Shown here: in pieces, positions 5,126-5,323 of the stretch
Layout: each line of letters begins with the position of its first letter
Numbering within the stretch: position 1 is the first letter of the stretch
Assembly: GCA_964542255.1 (NCBI GenBank)
Contig: CAZITV010000159.1
Coordinates: forward strand, 1 to 5,323
Origin: CAYMSF01 sp964542255
GTDB lineage: Bacteria; Verrucomicrobiota; Lentisphaeria; Victivallales; Victivallaceae
Reading direction: 5' to 3'
Length of the DNA stretch: 5,323 nt
Notes under the pieces: generated by a model
What the model saw: only the letters and a program-made list of their open reading frames with translations
The model's database searches: none
Told to the model about the DNA's origin: nothing
Program-made: the position numbers and the translations under genes

Positions 5126-5323
5126 ATGGCAAAAATCAGTAACAAAGATCAATCAGGCGTCATAAATGAAAGCAAATTGGTATTAAACCTGATATTGTGC
5201 TTAATACTGAGCAGCATTCTAAAAGATAGTAAATATCGCACAGATTTTGAGTTTGGTTTGTATTCTGAAAGTCCGCCGATACCGGGGGTATTGAAGAAAC
5301 TTGAAGGGTACGAATCCAAAGTC
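5126..5323 (+). CDS. Unrecognised gene, 3' end cut by the window
   Basis: A reading frame opens at ATG 5126 and stays open for all 66 codons to the window edge. An in-frame TAA at 5090-5092 limits any upstream extension. The product begins MAKISNKDQSG, then has a hydrophobic run at about residues 18-32 (LVLNLILCLILSSIL) that could be a membrane anchor or a buried helix, then a polar part with SPPIPG and a charged end. I do not recognise a family. There is no clear Shine-Dalgarno. It starts 43 bases outside the right inverted repeat, so if that repeat is the end of a mobile element lying to the right, this could be its first gene. It could also be a chance open frame. Confidence 0.4.
   Translation, partial: MAKISNKDQSGVINESKLVLNLILCLILSSILKDSKYRTDFEFGLYSESPPIPGVLKKLEGYESKV

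Noticed and set aside
1..5323. CRISPR array, tRNA or rRNA genes
   Set aside because: No regularly spaced repeats, no cloverleaf-like segment and no rRNA-like sequence was seen on either strand.

Overview
The window is a compact bacterial segment of moderate, slightly AT-rich composition. All recognisable genes lie on the plus strand in two tight clusters. The mix of genes (a DEDDh exonuclease with an ExoX-type tail, a SirB1-like protein beside RecO, a KDPG-aldolase relative, an adenine deaminase) would fit an uncultured or gut member of the Lentisphaerota/PVC group. That is a weak inference: no rRNA or other strong phylogenetic marker is present.

Layout. Bases 1-248 carry no gene. They hold the left copy of a 42-base inverted repeat (1-42), a weak promoter-like pair (94-121) and a bulged hairpin (186-220). 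Cluster 1 (249-2558) is a DnaQ-type 3'-5' exonuclease, a HEAT-like/SirB1-like protein whose start overlaps the exonuclease stop (ATGA), and RecO, best started at a GTG with its own GGAG. The three look co-transcribed and probably form a DNA-repair unit, with the middle protein unexplained. Bases 2559-2721 contain a possible weak terminator and a good sigma70-type promoter (TTGGAA, 17 nt, TATAAT). Cluster 2 (2722-5004) is a KDPG/KHG-aldolase-family protein followed after 21 nt by a full-length adenine deaminase. After it come the right copy of the inverted repeat (5041-5082) and the start of an unrecognised gene that runs off the right edge (5126-5323).

Main surprises. (1) The two clusters are bracketed by an inverted repeat with 39 of 42 bases matching, whose outer edge on the left is cut by the window. 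No transposase is visible between the copies. (2) The aldolase-family protein has Gln in place of the Schiff-base Lys and has lost the usual phosphate-binding motif, so it is unlikely to be an ordinary KDPG aldolase. (3) The adenine deaminase keeps its metal ligands but departs from several near-invariant motifs. (4) The SirB1-like protein has Asn where the family has its conserved His. The two enzymes in cluster 2 could form an altered small pathway, or these changes could be lineage-wide drift; the sequence alone cannot decide.
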